Numbered from the stretch's first letter, positions 1 to 9,083 are shown. The stretch is 63,519 bases of DNA from an uncultured Lachnospira sp. (GCA_910585095.1 CAJUBU010000019.1:1-63519), one strand, 5' to 3'. The notes: a model not told the origin generated them from the letters alone. Program-made: numbers and translations.

Positions 1-568
1 TAGTTTTCTTTATTCCCAGAATTTCCATTGCCTTGACAGAAGTTATCTCACCATTTTTCACCTGCTCTAAAACTTTGTTCCAATTTTCTGGCTTTTCTAT
101 ATGTGGTCTGCCAAAAGATACGCCCCTTGAAAGTGCAAGGTCAATTCCTTCCCTCTGCCTTCTTCGTATCTTTAAACGCTCTTCCTCTGCCATACTCCCC
201 ATCACTTCTATCAGAATATTATTTACCATTTCCAGCACCCATTCCTGACCGTCAAAATCTGCAAGAGTTGTAGGAATATTTAATATTTTTACCCGTACCC
301 CAGCCTGCTTTAATTCTTCCAGCTCTTTTTTGATGTCGGCTTTATTTCTTGACAATCGGTCAAGCTCTTTTATGACAAGGATATCCCCCTTCCGTAAAAG
401 AGTGTGTTTTAAGGACTGATATCCTCGCCTTTCCATGTCTTTCCCACTCTCTTTGTCAATAATGATATTTCGCTCGTCTATTCCATAGGCAAGCAATGCC
501 TCCACCTGTCTGTCCTCCTTCTGTCTGGCGGTTGATACCCTTGCATAGCCAAATACCTTATGCTCCAT
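1..568 (-). CDS. Serine site-specific recombinase (resolvase/invertase), cut by window edge
   Basis: The reading frame starts at an ATG at 568 and stays open through position 1, giving 189 residues without a stop. The N-terminus carries the resolvase signature GYARVST with the nucleophile serine near residue 12. It is followed by the conserved stretch ELDRLSRNKAD and, near residue 135, MAEEERLKIRRRQREGI, where the catalytic domain passes into the long E helix. A segment resembling the beginning of the C-terminal DNA-binding part (GRPHIEKPENW) follows. Such enzymes cut and rejoin DNA through a serine-DNA link to resolve cointegrates or invert segments. The product is cytoplasmic. Its place at the edge of an accessory region suggests it belongs to a mobile element. 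Resolvase and invertase cannot be told apart without the missing C-terminus. Confidence 0.9.
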   Translation of the reverse strand, partial: MEHKVFGYARVSTARQKEDRQVEALLAYGIDERNIIIDKESGKDMERRGYQSLKHTLLRKGDILVIKELDRLSRNKADIKKELEELKQAGVRVKILNIPTTLADFDGQEWVLEMVNNILIEVMGSMAEEERLKIRRRQREGIDLALSRGVSFGRPHIEKPENWNKVLEQVKNGEITSVKAMEILGIKKT

Positions 569-602
569 ATATAATGCTCCTTCCTGCTTTTACAGATAAA
601 AC

Positions 603-917
603 CGTTCGTAAAAGTTTCATATATCTGCGAACGCCCATAAAGTATAAAAATATACTTTTTTGAACACAATTTCTGTAGGTTTTCATACAGTCCGTAAAGG
701 TGTAGTTTTTCGGACAGCATACCCATACCGAATACCGCTTTTTGCTTCAGGCAGGGCTGGTTTTTCCGTATACCCCAAAACAAGCCCCTAATTCGCCCCT
801 AAATTCGCTTTTTTGAAGCAGGGTAAGGAAATTTGCCATAAAATACAAAAACAGGCTAAATGGGGCGAATATAACGCAAGCCCTTATTTTCCGCAGTTTC
901 TGGAACTTTTACGAACG
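603..917. repeat. 12-bp inverted repeat flanking the region upstream of the recombinase
   Basis: CGTTCGTAAAAG at 603-614 is exactly complementary to CTTTTACGAACG at 906-917. The arms enclose about 290 bp just upstream of the recombinase start. They could be binding sites of the recombinase (a res-like region) or old element ends. Only the sequence symmetry is seen; the role is inference. Confidence 0.5.
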
Positions 918-1680
918 TCTGGTGTATCTTAACTCTGTATACAGAAGTTAAGAAGTGGCTAAATGTACCAAATTTCTGGCAGGAAATTTGTCAGGTTTGC
1001 TTTTATACGAAAAAAAGAAGAAGCCAAAGTGACTTCTTCATGTACAACATGTTTTTTAAGTTATTATTCTAAACCTTTTTATTGGCTTTCCAGCCTGATA
1101 TACCCAATACAAGAACAACTATCTAAAACAAATAAACTACATCATTTACTTTTACCTTAATTTTTCCTAACACCAATATCAATAGCCTCGTCAAGAGGTA
1201 CATCAAAATTAGCTAAAATATTCCTTTTCATAATACAAAACGCACCCCCTTCTCGTCACATAAATTTTGTTTTTCTTTTTTGACATACCCACTGAAGCAC
1301 AGTAAATAAGCCAAAAATAAATATACTTATTGTATTTTTTTATCGAAATCGTCTGGTTTAATGTCATAAATAACGTCATAAAGAGAATACACGTCAATAA
1401 ATCAAACATAAAAATATTAGTCCAAAAATTTTAATATCCACACTTGAAGCTATCTCCATAATAAGACAAAAATACTTCAACAATAATAAATATTTGACAA
1501 TAAAAAGCAACATCTAAAATATCAACAAAAAAAATCAATACCAACAAAGCAGTATCTAAAAAACACATTAATAACCAAATACCCCAAATATTTCCGAAGA
1601 TAACAGAGCTATACCATATATTTTTATCACTATTCTGATAGTTATAAATATCTCTGCTACAACCATAAGTTATATCCAAA

Positions 1681-2057
1681 CGATTATAAGTTTACTTTCA
1701 ACAGCAACAAGCTTCATTCTAACGATTTCAGGTCGCATTTAGATGATTAAACTACCCTTTCAACGATACGAAGTTTTCTCTAAACGATTGAAGATTGCAT
1801 CCTAACAATTAGAAGTTTCCTTCAAACGATAGAAGTCTTCTTCATAACAATTAAAAGTTTCCTTCAGACGATAGAAGTTTTGTTTCTAACAATTAGAAGT
1901 TCACTTCAAACGATTAAAGTTTTCTTCATGACGATTACAAGTTTACTTCAGACAATGGAAGTTTTCTTTCTAACAATTAGAAGTTTACTTCAAACGATTA
2001 AAGTTTTCTTCATGACAATTACAAGTTTCCTTCAGACGATGGAAGTTTTCTTCCTAA
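1681..2057. repeat. Array of about 18 tandem 21-bp units
   Basis: The stretch divides into 18 consecutive units of 21 bp (one of 20 bp). An approximate consensus is CRATTAGAAGTTTMCTTCA plus two bases. Units at the left are degenerate; those from about 1807 on are close copies. Each good unit contains the small dyad GAAG-N4-CTTC. CRATT alternates between CGATT and CAATT, giving a weak 42-bp higher-order period. The periodicity keeps a plus-strand frame (1880-2143) open as a 14-residue repeat, which I take as a by-product. No spacers are present, so it is not a CRISPR array. Confidence 0.85.
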
Positions 2058-2549
2058 CAATACATACAAGCCAATTACTATACACTACTGCCAATAAATT
2101 AACACTCAAAAAATCAAAATCTCCTTTTAAACTTTTTAATTGACAAGATAACTCTGTTTCAAAAAATAATTTAATACATTCTTCTCACTGTATATTTTCA
2201 CACCTTGCTACCCACAATATAAAAAAATATCTTTACTATGCCTTTTAAACTACCAAAAATCCTTTGTGAAAATCTTAGTTACTGTTCTGATATAGTAAAT
2301 GCACTTTTTTAATAAGAAACCATACCCAATATTGATATAAAATACAAATTCTGTAATAAATTTTATGATAAAAAGAAATTCTATGCAGACTGGCAAATTA
2401 AGACAGGCAATACCAAAAACACCTTTGGGTTTAATACTAAAATGTAGCCGTTCAAATTTCTTGTCACAACTTTTCATTTTATTTAACAAAAAATTGATTA
2501 TATTATAAATTCAAAAAAGCTCTGAACATTTTGGGTTTTGTACATTGTA

Positions 2550-2585
2550 GGCATCAAAAAAGGCAACAGCATGATTACTGTTGCC
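2550..2585 (-). terminator. Intrinsic terminator for the lipoprotein gene
   Basis: GGCAACAG and CTGTTGCC (2562-2569 and 2578-2585) form a perfect 8-bp stem. Read on the minus strand it is followed by TTTTTTGATG. It lies about 125 bp past the stop codon of the lipoprotein gene. Confidence 0.8.
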
Positions 2586-2710
2586 TGATTTGAAATGTAT
2601 TTTATTTATATATTTTTCCTATCAACATTGTTTCTATCTGGCTGCATCTGCGTCAAAACCACTACTATTAAAATCCATTAATCCCATCTTTCTAACTACC
2701 TCCTAATGTA

Positions 2711-4516
2711 CTATGGCATATCCTTTAGTGGTGGCTCTAACTCAACATGGTCATAATGATATTCACCACTATCTATATAATATAATACTGCACCTGTATT
2801 ATATACCACCATTATTGTATTATCATCTATTTTCTCTACATCATAAACTCTTTGTGGATTTTCTACACCCCTCTCCTTAACCTTGTTATCAAAAGGTGTA
2901 TAATCAAAATTCTTTCTTAGTTCTTCGGTTTCTTTTGCCCATCTCTGCTTCTTTTCAGCTTCTGATTCAACTCTTGCAGTTGTTTCATCTTCTTTCTGCT
3001 TCCCACACTCTCTATCCTTTATTCGCTTTTCATATTCCTGTTCAAATAACTTTTGATGTTCATCTGATTGTACCCATTCATAAAAATCAGTTAATATGGC
3101 TACATTATCTACTGTTTTACCAACAGTTTCTTCAAGAGAAGATACACCAAGATACTTGCATATCCAATTATTATCTATGTCTTTATAAATACCCTGAACA
3201 AAATCTGCAAATTGATTAACTAAATATTTAGAATATTCAGAATCTCCCAATATCTCTTTTAACGAATTATCTTCATTCTCAAATAAATTAATATTATTTT
3301 CACATTTATTATATAAATCAATTAATCGTATATATTCATAATTATTTTCTTCTGTTTTATAATAAATACCATCATCCATATACATTAAATAGGTGTATAT
3401 TCCATCAGGAAAACACACATCATCACTATTTAAATCTTCTATATTTGCGTCTTCTTTTATAAACGGCATTTTTTTTATTGCTTTTAACTCTGTCAACCAA
3501 CTTATATCAGTATCAGAAAAGAGAAAATTTACTCTTATTGGAGAAAAATAAGTATCTTTATAATAATACTCTACTTGTTCACATAATCTATCTGTTTCAA
3601 ATATCCAAAAATCTTTCCAGGTATATTTAGGTTCTGCTTTTAATGAATATATCATTTCACGAAACTCAACCAAATTCTGTTCAGAAAGTTCTGATGAAAC
3701 AGGTATTCCACTGCAAAGCAAAGGACTGTCAGCCCCATCGAGAATTCTTGGATAAAGTTGCAGTATGACTACCACATCAAATATTGATAAATCTGACATC
3801 CAATCCAAATAATGTTCATCATCTCCGTATATATAAGAAAACCATTCTTTTATCTCCTTTTCTATCTCCTTTTCACATTGCTTAATGGGAGTTATTCTCT
3901 CTGTCTCATAATCATTTATATCAATTACATAATTTTTTTCATTATCATCACAATATAATTTATATTTACAATTGTGATTTTCCTTATTAGATTCCGCATT
4001 ATATTTCCCGTTATATTCTGCCAACACATTTATTTTATTATTCTTGAATTGTATCATATCAATATCCAAATCAAAAGCTTTGGCTTCTTCTTCAAATTTT
4101 TCTCTCTCACTATATTGTACTGTTAAAATACCATTCTCCCGTAAAAGTACATTTGTAGCTTTTATCATCTGTAAGGCTTTTACATTTCCATCTTCATATG
4201 TATTAATTTCAAGATGACACTCATTATCTTTTCCAAAAAACACTAACAATATTGGCTTATTATCTGCATCCATTGTCAAAGTCATAGTCATATTTTCATA
4301 AACATTAGTCTTTTCCTCACAATATTCTAAATATGCATCTAATATCTCATTGTACTGCTCTTCTGATAGCTTGCTTTCTTCATTATTTAAATCACTTTGT
4401 GGTTTATTATTCTGTATTGTATTTGTAACTTCCTTATCTTTCTTTGTGCTGCAACCTGTAATACATAATAATAACAATAACAGTAAGATAAAAGATAACT
4501 TATGTATTCCTCTCAT
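2711..4516 (-). CDS. Large lipoprotein of unknown function
   Basis: This is a 601-residue secreted lipoprotein. The N-terminus MRGIHKLSF is followed by a leucine-rich hydrophobic core and the lipobox CITGC, so the mature protein should begin at Cys22 with a diacylglycerol anchor on the outer face of the membrane. A Ser/Asn/Glu-rich linker follows. The rest is highly acidic, rich in Asn, Asp, Glu and Tyr, and matches no family I recognise. A charged helical stretch (roughly residues 500-545) precedes a short C-terminal beta-like segment. GGAGG with good spacing supports the ATG at 4516. It stands alone with its own terminator and is divergent from the XRE regulator at 4674, which could control it. 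Low GC and codon use fit the surrounding accessory DNA. Confidence 0.8.
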   Translation of the reverse strand: MRGIHKLSFILLLLLLLCITGCSTKKDKEVTNTIQNNKPQSDLNNEESKLSEEQYNEILDAYLEYCEEKTNVYENMTMTLTMDADNKPILLVFFGKDNECHLEINTYEDGNVKALQMIKATNVLLRENGILTVQYSEREKFEEEAKAFDLDIDMIQFKNNKINVLAEYNGKYNAESNKENHNCKYKLYCDDNEKNYVIDINDYETERITPIKQCEKEIEKEIKEWFSYIYGDDEHYLDWMSDLSIFDVVVILQLYPRILDGADSPLLCSGIPVSSELSEQNLVEFREMIYSLKAEPKYTWKDFWIFETDRLCEQVEYYYKDTYFSPIRVNFLFSDTDISWLTELKAIKKMPFIKEDANIEDLNSDDVCFPDGIYTYLMYMDDGIYYKTEENNYEYIRLIDLYNKCENNINLFENEDNSLKEILGDSEYSKYLVNQFADFVQGIYKDIDNNWICKYLGVSSLEETVGKTVDNVAILTDFYEWVQSDEHQKLFEQEYEKRIKDRECGKQKEDETTARVESEAEKKQRWAKETEELRKNFDYTPFDNKVKERGVENPQRVYDVEKIDDNTIMVVYNTGAVLYYIDSGEYHYDHVELEPPLKDMP

Positions 4517-4624
4517 TCTTTTCCTCCAAATTTTACATTATTTGACATAATCAGTCTGGGCTATTATAACTCATTATTGATACATTTGTCAATATATATC
4601 CCAACAAATTAGCTAACGGTTATA

Positions 4625-4664
4625 TCTCTTTTTCGTTATACTAATAATATTATATCGAAAGAGA
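4625..4664. promoter_or_regulatory. Possible operator in the divergent promoter region
   Basis: TCTCTTTTTCG (4625-4635) and CGAAAGAGA (4656-4664) form an imperfect inverted repeat directly before the XRE gene's start. It also lies between that gene and the divergent lipoprotein gene. Autoregulatory HTH proteins often bind such a site, but binding here is inference. Confidence 0.35.
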
Positions 4665-4673
4665 GGCATATCC

Positions 4674-5003
4674 ATGATAGAAGATAAAGTTTATGAACGC
4701 ATTGAATATCTGTGCAAGACAAAGCATTATTCTATGTACCGTCTTGCAAAAGAATCAGAACTGCCTTACTCAAACCTGAATAATATTATCCATCGGAGAA
4801 CCTGCCCTAATATTGGCACACTTGCCAAACTGTGTAAGGGCTTTAATATCTCTCTGTCGGAATTCTTTAATTTTGAACTATATCCTGTGATAAATGACGA
4901 CCTTAGTCAAGAAGAAAATGAGCTGGTAAATCAATACAGAAATCTGTCAAAGAAAAAGCGTGTTTTGCTGGATGCCTATATAAAGGGATTGAGCGAATCC
5001 TAA
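4674..5003 (+). CDS. XRE-family helix-turn-helix regulator
   Basis: This 109-residue protein carries a Cro/C1-type DNA-binding domain over about residues 5-68: MYRLAKESELPYSNLNNIIH is the helix-turn-helix, followed by TLAKLCKGFNISLSEFF. The C-terminal tail (EENELVNQYRNLSKKKRVLL) resembles the short helical end of clostridial XRE regulators of the same length. AGAGAGG seven bases before the ATG supports the start. It is one of only a few plus-strand genes and stands head-to-head with the lipoprotein gene, with an inverted repeat in between. A repressor of itself and perhaps of its neighbour is the likely role. Its ligand or signal is unknown. Confidence 0.85.
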   Translation: MIEDKVYERIEYLCKTKHYSMYRLAKESELPYSNLNNIIHRRTCPNIGTLAKLCKGFNISLSEFFNFELYPVINDDLSQEENELVNQYRNLSKKKRVLLDAYIKGLSES

Positions 5004-5060
5004 TATTGGCGTGGGGTTTTCGCTCCTTAGATACCCCCATTTGTGGAAAATGCTGTAATT
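5000..5060. repeat. Intergenic TACCCC motif, copy A
   Basis: The core GATACCCCC starts at 5030. It is preceded by a GGCGT element (5008) and a small dyad (GCG/CGC around 5009-5022). This is the first of six intergenic copies that separate the genes from 5 to 10.6 kb. Confidence 0.45.
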
Positions 5061-5093
5061 GAAGATTGTTTTAATTTCTGATGAAAAATACAA

Positions 5094-5130
5094 AAAAGCT
5101 ACCTGATTTTTTACTTATCAAGTAGCTTTT
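5094..5130 (-). terminator. Terminator between the XRE gene and the Rpn-like gene
   Basis: A 14-bp stem is formed by AAAAGCTACCTGAT and ATCAAGTAGCTTTT. Its single mismatch becomes a G-U pair only on the minus strand, where T-rich sequence follows. It therefore mainly serves the minus-strand gene ending at 5153, but could stop plus-strand reading too. Confidence 0.75.
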
Positions 5131-5152
5131 CTTATTTTATTAAATATTATTG

Positions 5153-6013
5153 TTATAATACTAACATATCCTGTTGAATTTGCTCTATCTCTTCCATTGA
5201 TAGACCTGTAATCTTCTTAATTTTCAACAATTCCATTCCTTCTTCCAACAATACCTTTGCATATTTTCTATCTTTTTCCTTTTCAGCTTTATCAACTGCC
5301 TCCTGCTTTTCTTCCTCAAATATTTGAAATACTTTTGTCATGCTTAGACACCTCCTTATATCCTCTGCATATGCTCTGTTAATAAATTTGTCACTTGCTA
5401 CTAAAAGTCCTGATAACACAAACACCTGCTGGTTATCCTCTATCTTTTTTGACAATTCTATTACCTGTTTTATTCGCTCCTGCTTGGCATTATTCCCTTT
5501 CTCTGCAAGCGGCAGGATAATCAGCCTCATTAATTCCTGTTCTGTCAGTTCCTCACCATTATCCAGCTTGGCTGTAACTATCTGATAAATTTCTTCCGCA
5601 GGCAGGTCTCGCACAAATACCTGCTCCATACGAAGTGACATACATTTGATTTCAAATACTGGTTCTGCATGAATGACATCACCTGTATAAATCACTATCA
5701 TACGGATGTCTGGAATTTTTCGTTCCTCCTGATAATATCTTTCCATGACTCTGCCAATATAATTCACATATTTGATACGGTTTGCCACTTTATTTTCTGA
5801 CTCGTAATCTACGATTGCAAGCGTGTCATCCTCCAATAAAAACAAATTATCTATTCGCTTTTCATTGACTGATACAGCAGGCAGGTTTGTCGGCAGAACC
5901 GCCTTTATTCTTGGCAGGTTCAAACCATATGCTTCAAAAGACCTATTCTTATATGTTTCACTTAACAGTTTAAACTCTATATCTTTATTCTGGTATGCTA
6001 TTCCCTCTGTCAC
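5153..6013 (-). CDS. Rpn-like PD-(D/E)XK nuclease-family protein
   Basis: This 286-residue protein resembles the recombination-promoting nuclease (Rpn)/transposase_31-type families. An early acidic beta segment (EKRIDNLFLLEDDTLAIVDY) places an Asp and the later Glu-containing strand where PD-(D/E)XK enzymes carry their metal ligands. IPDIRMIVIYTG is the next core strand. The C-terminal half is charged and helical, ending in GLSMEEIEQIQ, a short repeat common in this group. Members of the Rpn family act on DNA and promote RecA-independent recombination; a clear lysine of the active site is not obvious here. It sits alone between two copies of the TACCCC motif. The assignment rests on fold pattern and context, not on a clear catalytic motif. 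Confidence 0.55.
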   Translation of the reverse strand: MTEGIAYQNKDIEFKLLSETYKNRSFEAYGLNLPRIKAVLPTNLPAVSVNEKRIDNLFLLEDDTLAIVDYESENKVANRIKYVNYIGRVMERYYQEERKIPDIRMIVIYTGDVIHAEPVFEIKCMSLRMEQVFVRDLPAEEIYQIVTAKLDNGEELTEQELMRLIILPLAEKGNNAKQERIKQVIELSKKIEDNQQVFVLSGLLVASDKFINRAYAEDIRRCLSMTKVFQIFEEEKQEAVDKAEKEKDRKYAKVLLEEGMELLKIKKITGLSMEEIEQIQQDMLVL

Positions 6014-6064
6014 TCGTTATCCTTCCTCCTTAGTTGCTTTTATTTTATCATAATTTTCACAACT

Positions 6065-6140
6065 TCTCAATTCTATTTTAGAGGATATGAGCAGGATAAA
6101 TCCTGCCTTGATACCCCCACATGGTATTTTAATAATCTAA
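6065..6140. repeat. Intergenic TACCCC motif, copy B
   Basis: A perfect hairpin GCAGGA-TAAA-TCCTGC (6091-6106) is followed immediately by the core GATACCCCCA (from 6110). It lies between the Rpn-like gene and the DUF262 gene. Confidence 0.45.
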
Positions 6141-6184
6141 TGAATTAATGATACCCAATCTGTACAATTTACCAACTTATCTGT

Positions 6185-7406
6185 TTACTCACCAGCATTT
6201 GCAGTTTCAATTTCATCAGCTTCTGTACCTTGTGCCTCTGCCATTATACCATCTTCTGCCTTTTCCCTGCTTTGTGCCATATTAATATTTTCAGCCTCTA
6301 AATCTTCTTGGCTATGTACAGTACCATCTATTTTGCTAGTTTCTATATTCCCAGCCTTTTCAGCCTCTACATCCTCTCCCTCATATACTGGCAGACTAAC
6401 TGCATCGTCTTCAATACCAAAATACTGCTTCATACTCTCAAACATAGCCATCAGTCTGCCCTCTGTCTTTGCCCTCTTGATATTTCCGCTACCCATATTC
6501 TCCTGATACTCAAATGGAATATCCTCCGCAAAATCATCTATAAACTCCCTGTATTCCTGCGGTGATACACCCTGCGACATGGCAAGGTCTGAGATAACAA
6601 ATACCATTGGCACATTGCTCTTCTTTAAAAACTTATGTTTCTCTGGAAATGCCTCTGATAAATACTCTGTTAGGCATTGGATAATCCCCTTTTGCTTTTC
6701 TGTAAAAGTATTCCTGATATATTGGCAGTACTTCATCACTTCTGCCATAGAAATCGCCTTATAATTGTAACCTTCTTCTTTGGCATCCATTAAAAGCATA
6801 GACAACTTCTAGCTCCGACTCACGTCTTGCCTGTGCCAGTGTTAAGGATAATGCCTGTGTAAAAAATGGCATGTTTGTAATACCTTTTATCCAGCCTGCA
6901 AGCTCTGTACCCATGACTGTCCTTGCCTTCTGTATGGTCGTCAATGGCGTAGCGGCATTCAGCCTGAAAAATGCCTCCTCAATCTCCTCATCTGTGGCAT
7001 CCTCAAGGGCATAAATCGTAAAACGAAAGCCTAAGACAGCATCCCTGCACTCCTCCGACAAATCTTCAAATTTCATATTTGCCAAATCAAATATACTGTC
7101 TTCCATACTGACTGGCGGTGTACTAGCATGTAAAGCAAAATCTCCATCAATAAAATCAAAAATACTCGTACATCTTTGTTTGCCATCAAGTGCCTGATAG
7201 ACAGTTTCATTTTCCTCATCCTTATATTTGATAAAATACAAGGGTGGCACAGGGAAATCTGCCAGCATGGAATGGATTAACAGGCTCTTCTGCAAAACAG
7301 TCCACTGCCCTGAAGCTCTCTGTATCGGCAGGTCAAATCTGAATGTGCCTTTCTCCGCTTTATTCTTTAACTGACGTATTCCCAACGGTAACGTTGTTTT
7401 GTTCAT
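6185..7406 (-). pseudogene. DUF262-family gene split by a frameshift
   Basis: Two adjacent minus-strand frames (7406 to 6759 and 6805 to 6185) together make one protein of about 407 residues. The first half is a DUF262 N-terminal domain (ParB/Srx-like fold) with FDLPIQRASGQW near the start, YQALDGKQRCTSIFDFI around residue 70 and FRLNAATPLTTIQKARTVMG around residue 150. It runs into nonsense after SELEVV. The second half resumes at MLLMDAKEEGYNYKAI, as expected for the family, and ends in an Ala/Glu-rich tail. The frames join near 6800, where one inserted or two missing bases would explain the break; no clear slippery run is seen. DUF262 proteins are often NTP-dependent DNA-modifying or defence components. 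A true mutation, a sequencing error or programmed shifting are all possible. Confidence 0.75.
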
Positions 7407-7509
7407 TTGTGTTTCCCTCCAATTCCAGTTTATAATAAAATAATAGCTGTACTATTACTCACTCGAAACACAAATTTTGTCAACTAAAAGTTTTGAGTTT
7501 CTGAAACTT

Positions 7510-7557
7510 TTTTCGGAGGTTTCGTCTGTGGGCGGATTATCAGCTACCCCCAGTATA
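7510..7557. repeat. Intergenic TACCCC motif, copy C
   Basis: GGAGGTTTCGTCTG, then GGGCGGATTATC, then the core TACCCCCA (7545) lie between the DUF262 gene and the MerR-like gene. The order of the blocks partly matches copies D and E. Confidence 0.4.
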
Positions 7558-7561
7558 AAGA

Positions 7562-7596
7562 AATGAGATACCTGCTAGATTTACAGATACCTCATT
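7562..7596 (-). terminator. Terminator of the HNH-like/MerR-like pair
   Basis: AATGAGATACCTG and CAGATACCTCATT pair over 13 positions. The two mismatches on the plus strand are G-U pairs on the minus strand, so the structure is complete only in minus-strand RNA, downstream of the stop at 7640. Confidence 0.6.
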
Positions 7597-7639
7597 TTCT
7601 CTACTCTGAATTTTTATGTTTCACAACCAGACCTGCTAT

Positions 7640-7978
7640 TTATTTTTGACATATCTTATCTATATCTGATTTTTTGAAGCGTCTGTGATTTGTAGGTGTT
7701 ATGACAACAGGTATCAAAATACCATTCTTGCTCCACTTAATAACCGTAGATACTGATACTTCCAGTATTCTTGCCGCCTCCTCAGATGAAATTAACTCCT
7801 CATTTCCTGTCAGTTCTGATATGCCTATACTTTCCTCCAGCTTATTGACATCTTCTTCCTTGTACCTACGCTGTCCTGTAGGCGTATTGCTGAAAGGAAT
7901 CAAACCTCTGTCTCCCCAATCCCTGACTGTAACTGCACTAACACCTAGCCTCTTTGCAACTTCTCCTGTTTTTAACAT
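7640..7978 (-). CDS. Tandem MerR-type DNA-binding protein (excisionase-like)
   Basis: This 112-residue protein is almost entirely two MerR/HTH_17-type winged-helix motifs. The first is MLKTGEVAKRLGVSAVTVRD with the wing TPTGQRRYKEEDV. The second is ISSEEAARILEVSVSTVIKW with the wing TPTNHRRFKKSDI. There is no effector-binding domain, so it is more like an excisionase or directionality factor than a classical MerR activator. The ATG at 7978 is preferred over the one at 7984 because AGGAGG lies seven bases before it. The gene follows the HNH-like gene by about 30 bp on the same strand and is probably cotranscribed. Two wings on one chain would let it bind a direct-repeat site alone. Confidence 0.8.
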   Translation of the reverse strand: MLKTGEVAKRLGVSAVTVRDWGDRGLIPFSNTPTGQRRYKEEDVNKLEESIGISELTGNEELISSEEAARILEVSVSTVIKWSKNGILIPVVITPTNHRRFKKSDIDKICQK

Positions 7979-8007
7979 ATCCATGCCTCCTGATTTAATG
8001 ATACAGT

Positions 8008-8808
8008 TTATTTCTGCTCTTTAAAAAAATCTTGTTGCTTGTTCATTCTGACAGCATTTAACTCTATCATAGCTTCCTTTGTCAATTCACCTAATATGTA
8101 ATGCCTTATCAGCAAATCTATGCTATCAGTAAAATCCTCTTCTGGCTTGTACTTAAATGCTCCATACTTTAAATCTTCATAAATATCCATTTCCTGCTCT
8201 AGCTCCTCAATGCTGTTAAATTCTGGGCTTTCTACCTTATATATTGGCTTATTTAATATAGTACTGCTGACTTCCTCAACATTATAACCACGCTGTTTCA
8301 ATTGATTTACTACACTATTACTAATAGTGGCTTCTTTATCACGAAAAATTTTCTTTCTTTTATAGATTTTAGGTTTCTTTCGATTTGATTTATTGCAAGC
8401 GTTTTCAATTTTTATACATACTCTTAGAGTATCATATGTTACTATATATTGTGTGTGATATATGTGGTCTATTTCTAATTCATCATCTGTAAGTTTATCC
8501 TGCATTAATAAAACGTGTAGGTTTCTTTTATAAACTTTTCCTTCTATCCTTATATTGCAATATGGAATTTTCTTTCCTTCGTCACGTATAGATATGCTTT
8601 TCCAATTTATTTTTTCACACAGAGATTTCTCCACAATAACTGGATAAGCATTTCCCTTTGTATCATGAGCTATCGCAAATACATATGGACTCTCATCTGA
8701 TACCCAGTAATCTGTTGAGCAGTTAGCACGCACCTTACGCTTTCTGTAACCTCTTTTTATAAGTTCCTCATCGTCTAAAACAAAAATGCCATATCGATAA
8801 ATAACCAT
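8008..8808 (-). CDS. HNH-like endonuclease-domain protein
   Basis: This 266-residue protein starts with a strong AGGAGG site. Around residues 110-145 it has an HNH-like stretch: LEIDHIYHTQYIVTYDTLRV followed by CIKIENACNKSNRKK. This fits the EVDHI...NLRV...N.N pattern of HNH nucleases found beside AP2-type homing modules, with the asparagines partly replaced. A Lys/Arg-rich segment follows. The N-terminal part (about 1-100) is beta-rich and reads like the substrate-binding region of phage HNH proteins. It lies in an operon with the tandem MerR-type protein. A DNA nicking or cutting role in the mobile element is likely; loss of activity is possible because the motif is imperfect. Confidence 0.6.
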   Translation of the reverse strand: MVIYRYGIFVLDDEELIKRGYRKRKVRANCSTDYWVSDESPYVFAIAHDTKGNAYPVIVEKSLCEKINWKSISIRDEGKKIPYCNIRIEGKVYKRNLHVLLMQDKLTDDELEIDHIYHTQYIVTYDTLRVCIKIENACNKSNRKKPKIYKRKKIFRDKEATISNSVVNQLKQRGYNVEEVSSTILNKPIYKVESPEFNSIEELEQEMDIYEDLKYGAFKYKPEEDFTDSIDLLIRHYILGELTKEAMIELNAVRMNKQQDFFKEQK

Positions 8809-8989
8809 ATTAAATCCTCCTTTTTAATTAAAAATTTTTAATATATAAATATAAAAAAATATTAGCAATTTAAAAAAGATTTATAAAAAATGATTTCTTT
8901 ACCTGTTATAAGAAATAAGCAGATACAAATTTCTTACTGTTCTGAATATATTTTAATGATGTTTGATATATTTAAAAGTATATTGGAGC

Positions 8990-9065
8990 AGGGGCGTAAA
9001 TGCCTTATGCCTAGAAATGTACCCCCTAATAAGCAAGATGAAGCCTCTCTACCTTAATGACTGAC
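8990..9065. repeat. Intergenic TACCCC motif, copy D
   Basis: Blocks in order are GGGGCGTAAATGCC (small dyad GGCGTAAATGCC), then the core GTACCCCCTAATAAGCA (from 9019), then GATGAAGCCTCTC. The last block recurs in copies E and F. It lies upstream of the HNH-like operon; the rest of 8809-9083 is AT-rich and holds nothing else I recognise. Confidence 0.5.
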
Positions 9066-9083
9066 AATCTGTGCCTGTTTTCA

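Larger units (their letters stand above)
569..2555. other. Gene-poor stretch downstream-left of the lipoprotein gene
   Basis: No convincing gene lies in this almost 2-kb stretch. It holds the 12-bp inverted repeat at 603/917 and the 21-bp tandem repeat array at 1681-2057, each listed separately. Two short minus-strand hydrophobic frames exist, at 1209-1409 (66 codons) and 1431-1679 (82 codons, TTG start). Neither has a good ribosome site or a recognisable domain, so I do not call them genes. The sequence is very AT-rich and looks like decayed or regulatory DNA of a mobile element. Confidence 0.5.

Noticed and set aside
603..917. Insertion sequence bounded by the 12-bp inverted repeat
   Set aside because: Only 290 bp lie inside, without a transposase or a visible target duplication.
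1681..2057. CRISPR array
   Set aside because: Units are directly adjacent without spacers and vary as diverged copies; no cas genes in the window.
1880..2143. Open frame encoding a 14-residue repeat (FFLTI..LLQTIKV)
   Set aside because: It is a by-product of the 21-bp tandem repeats, which keep one frame open; no ribosome site and the repeats extend left of it in other frames.
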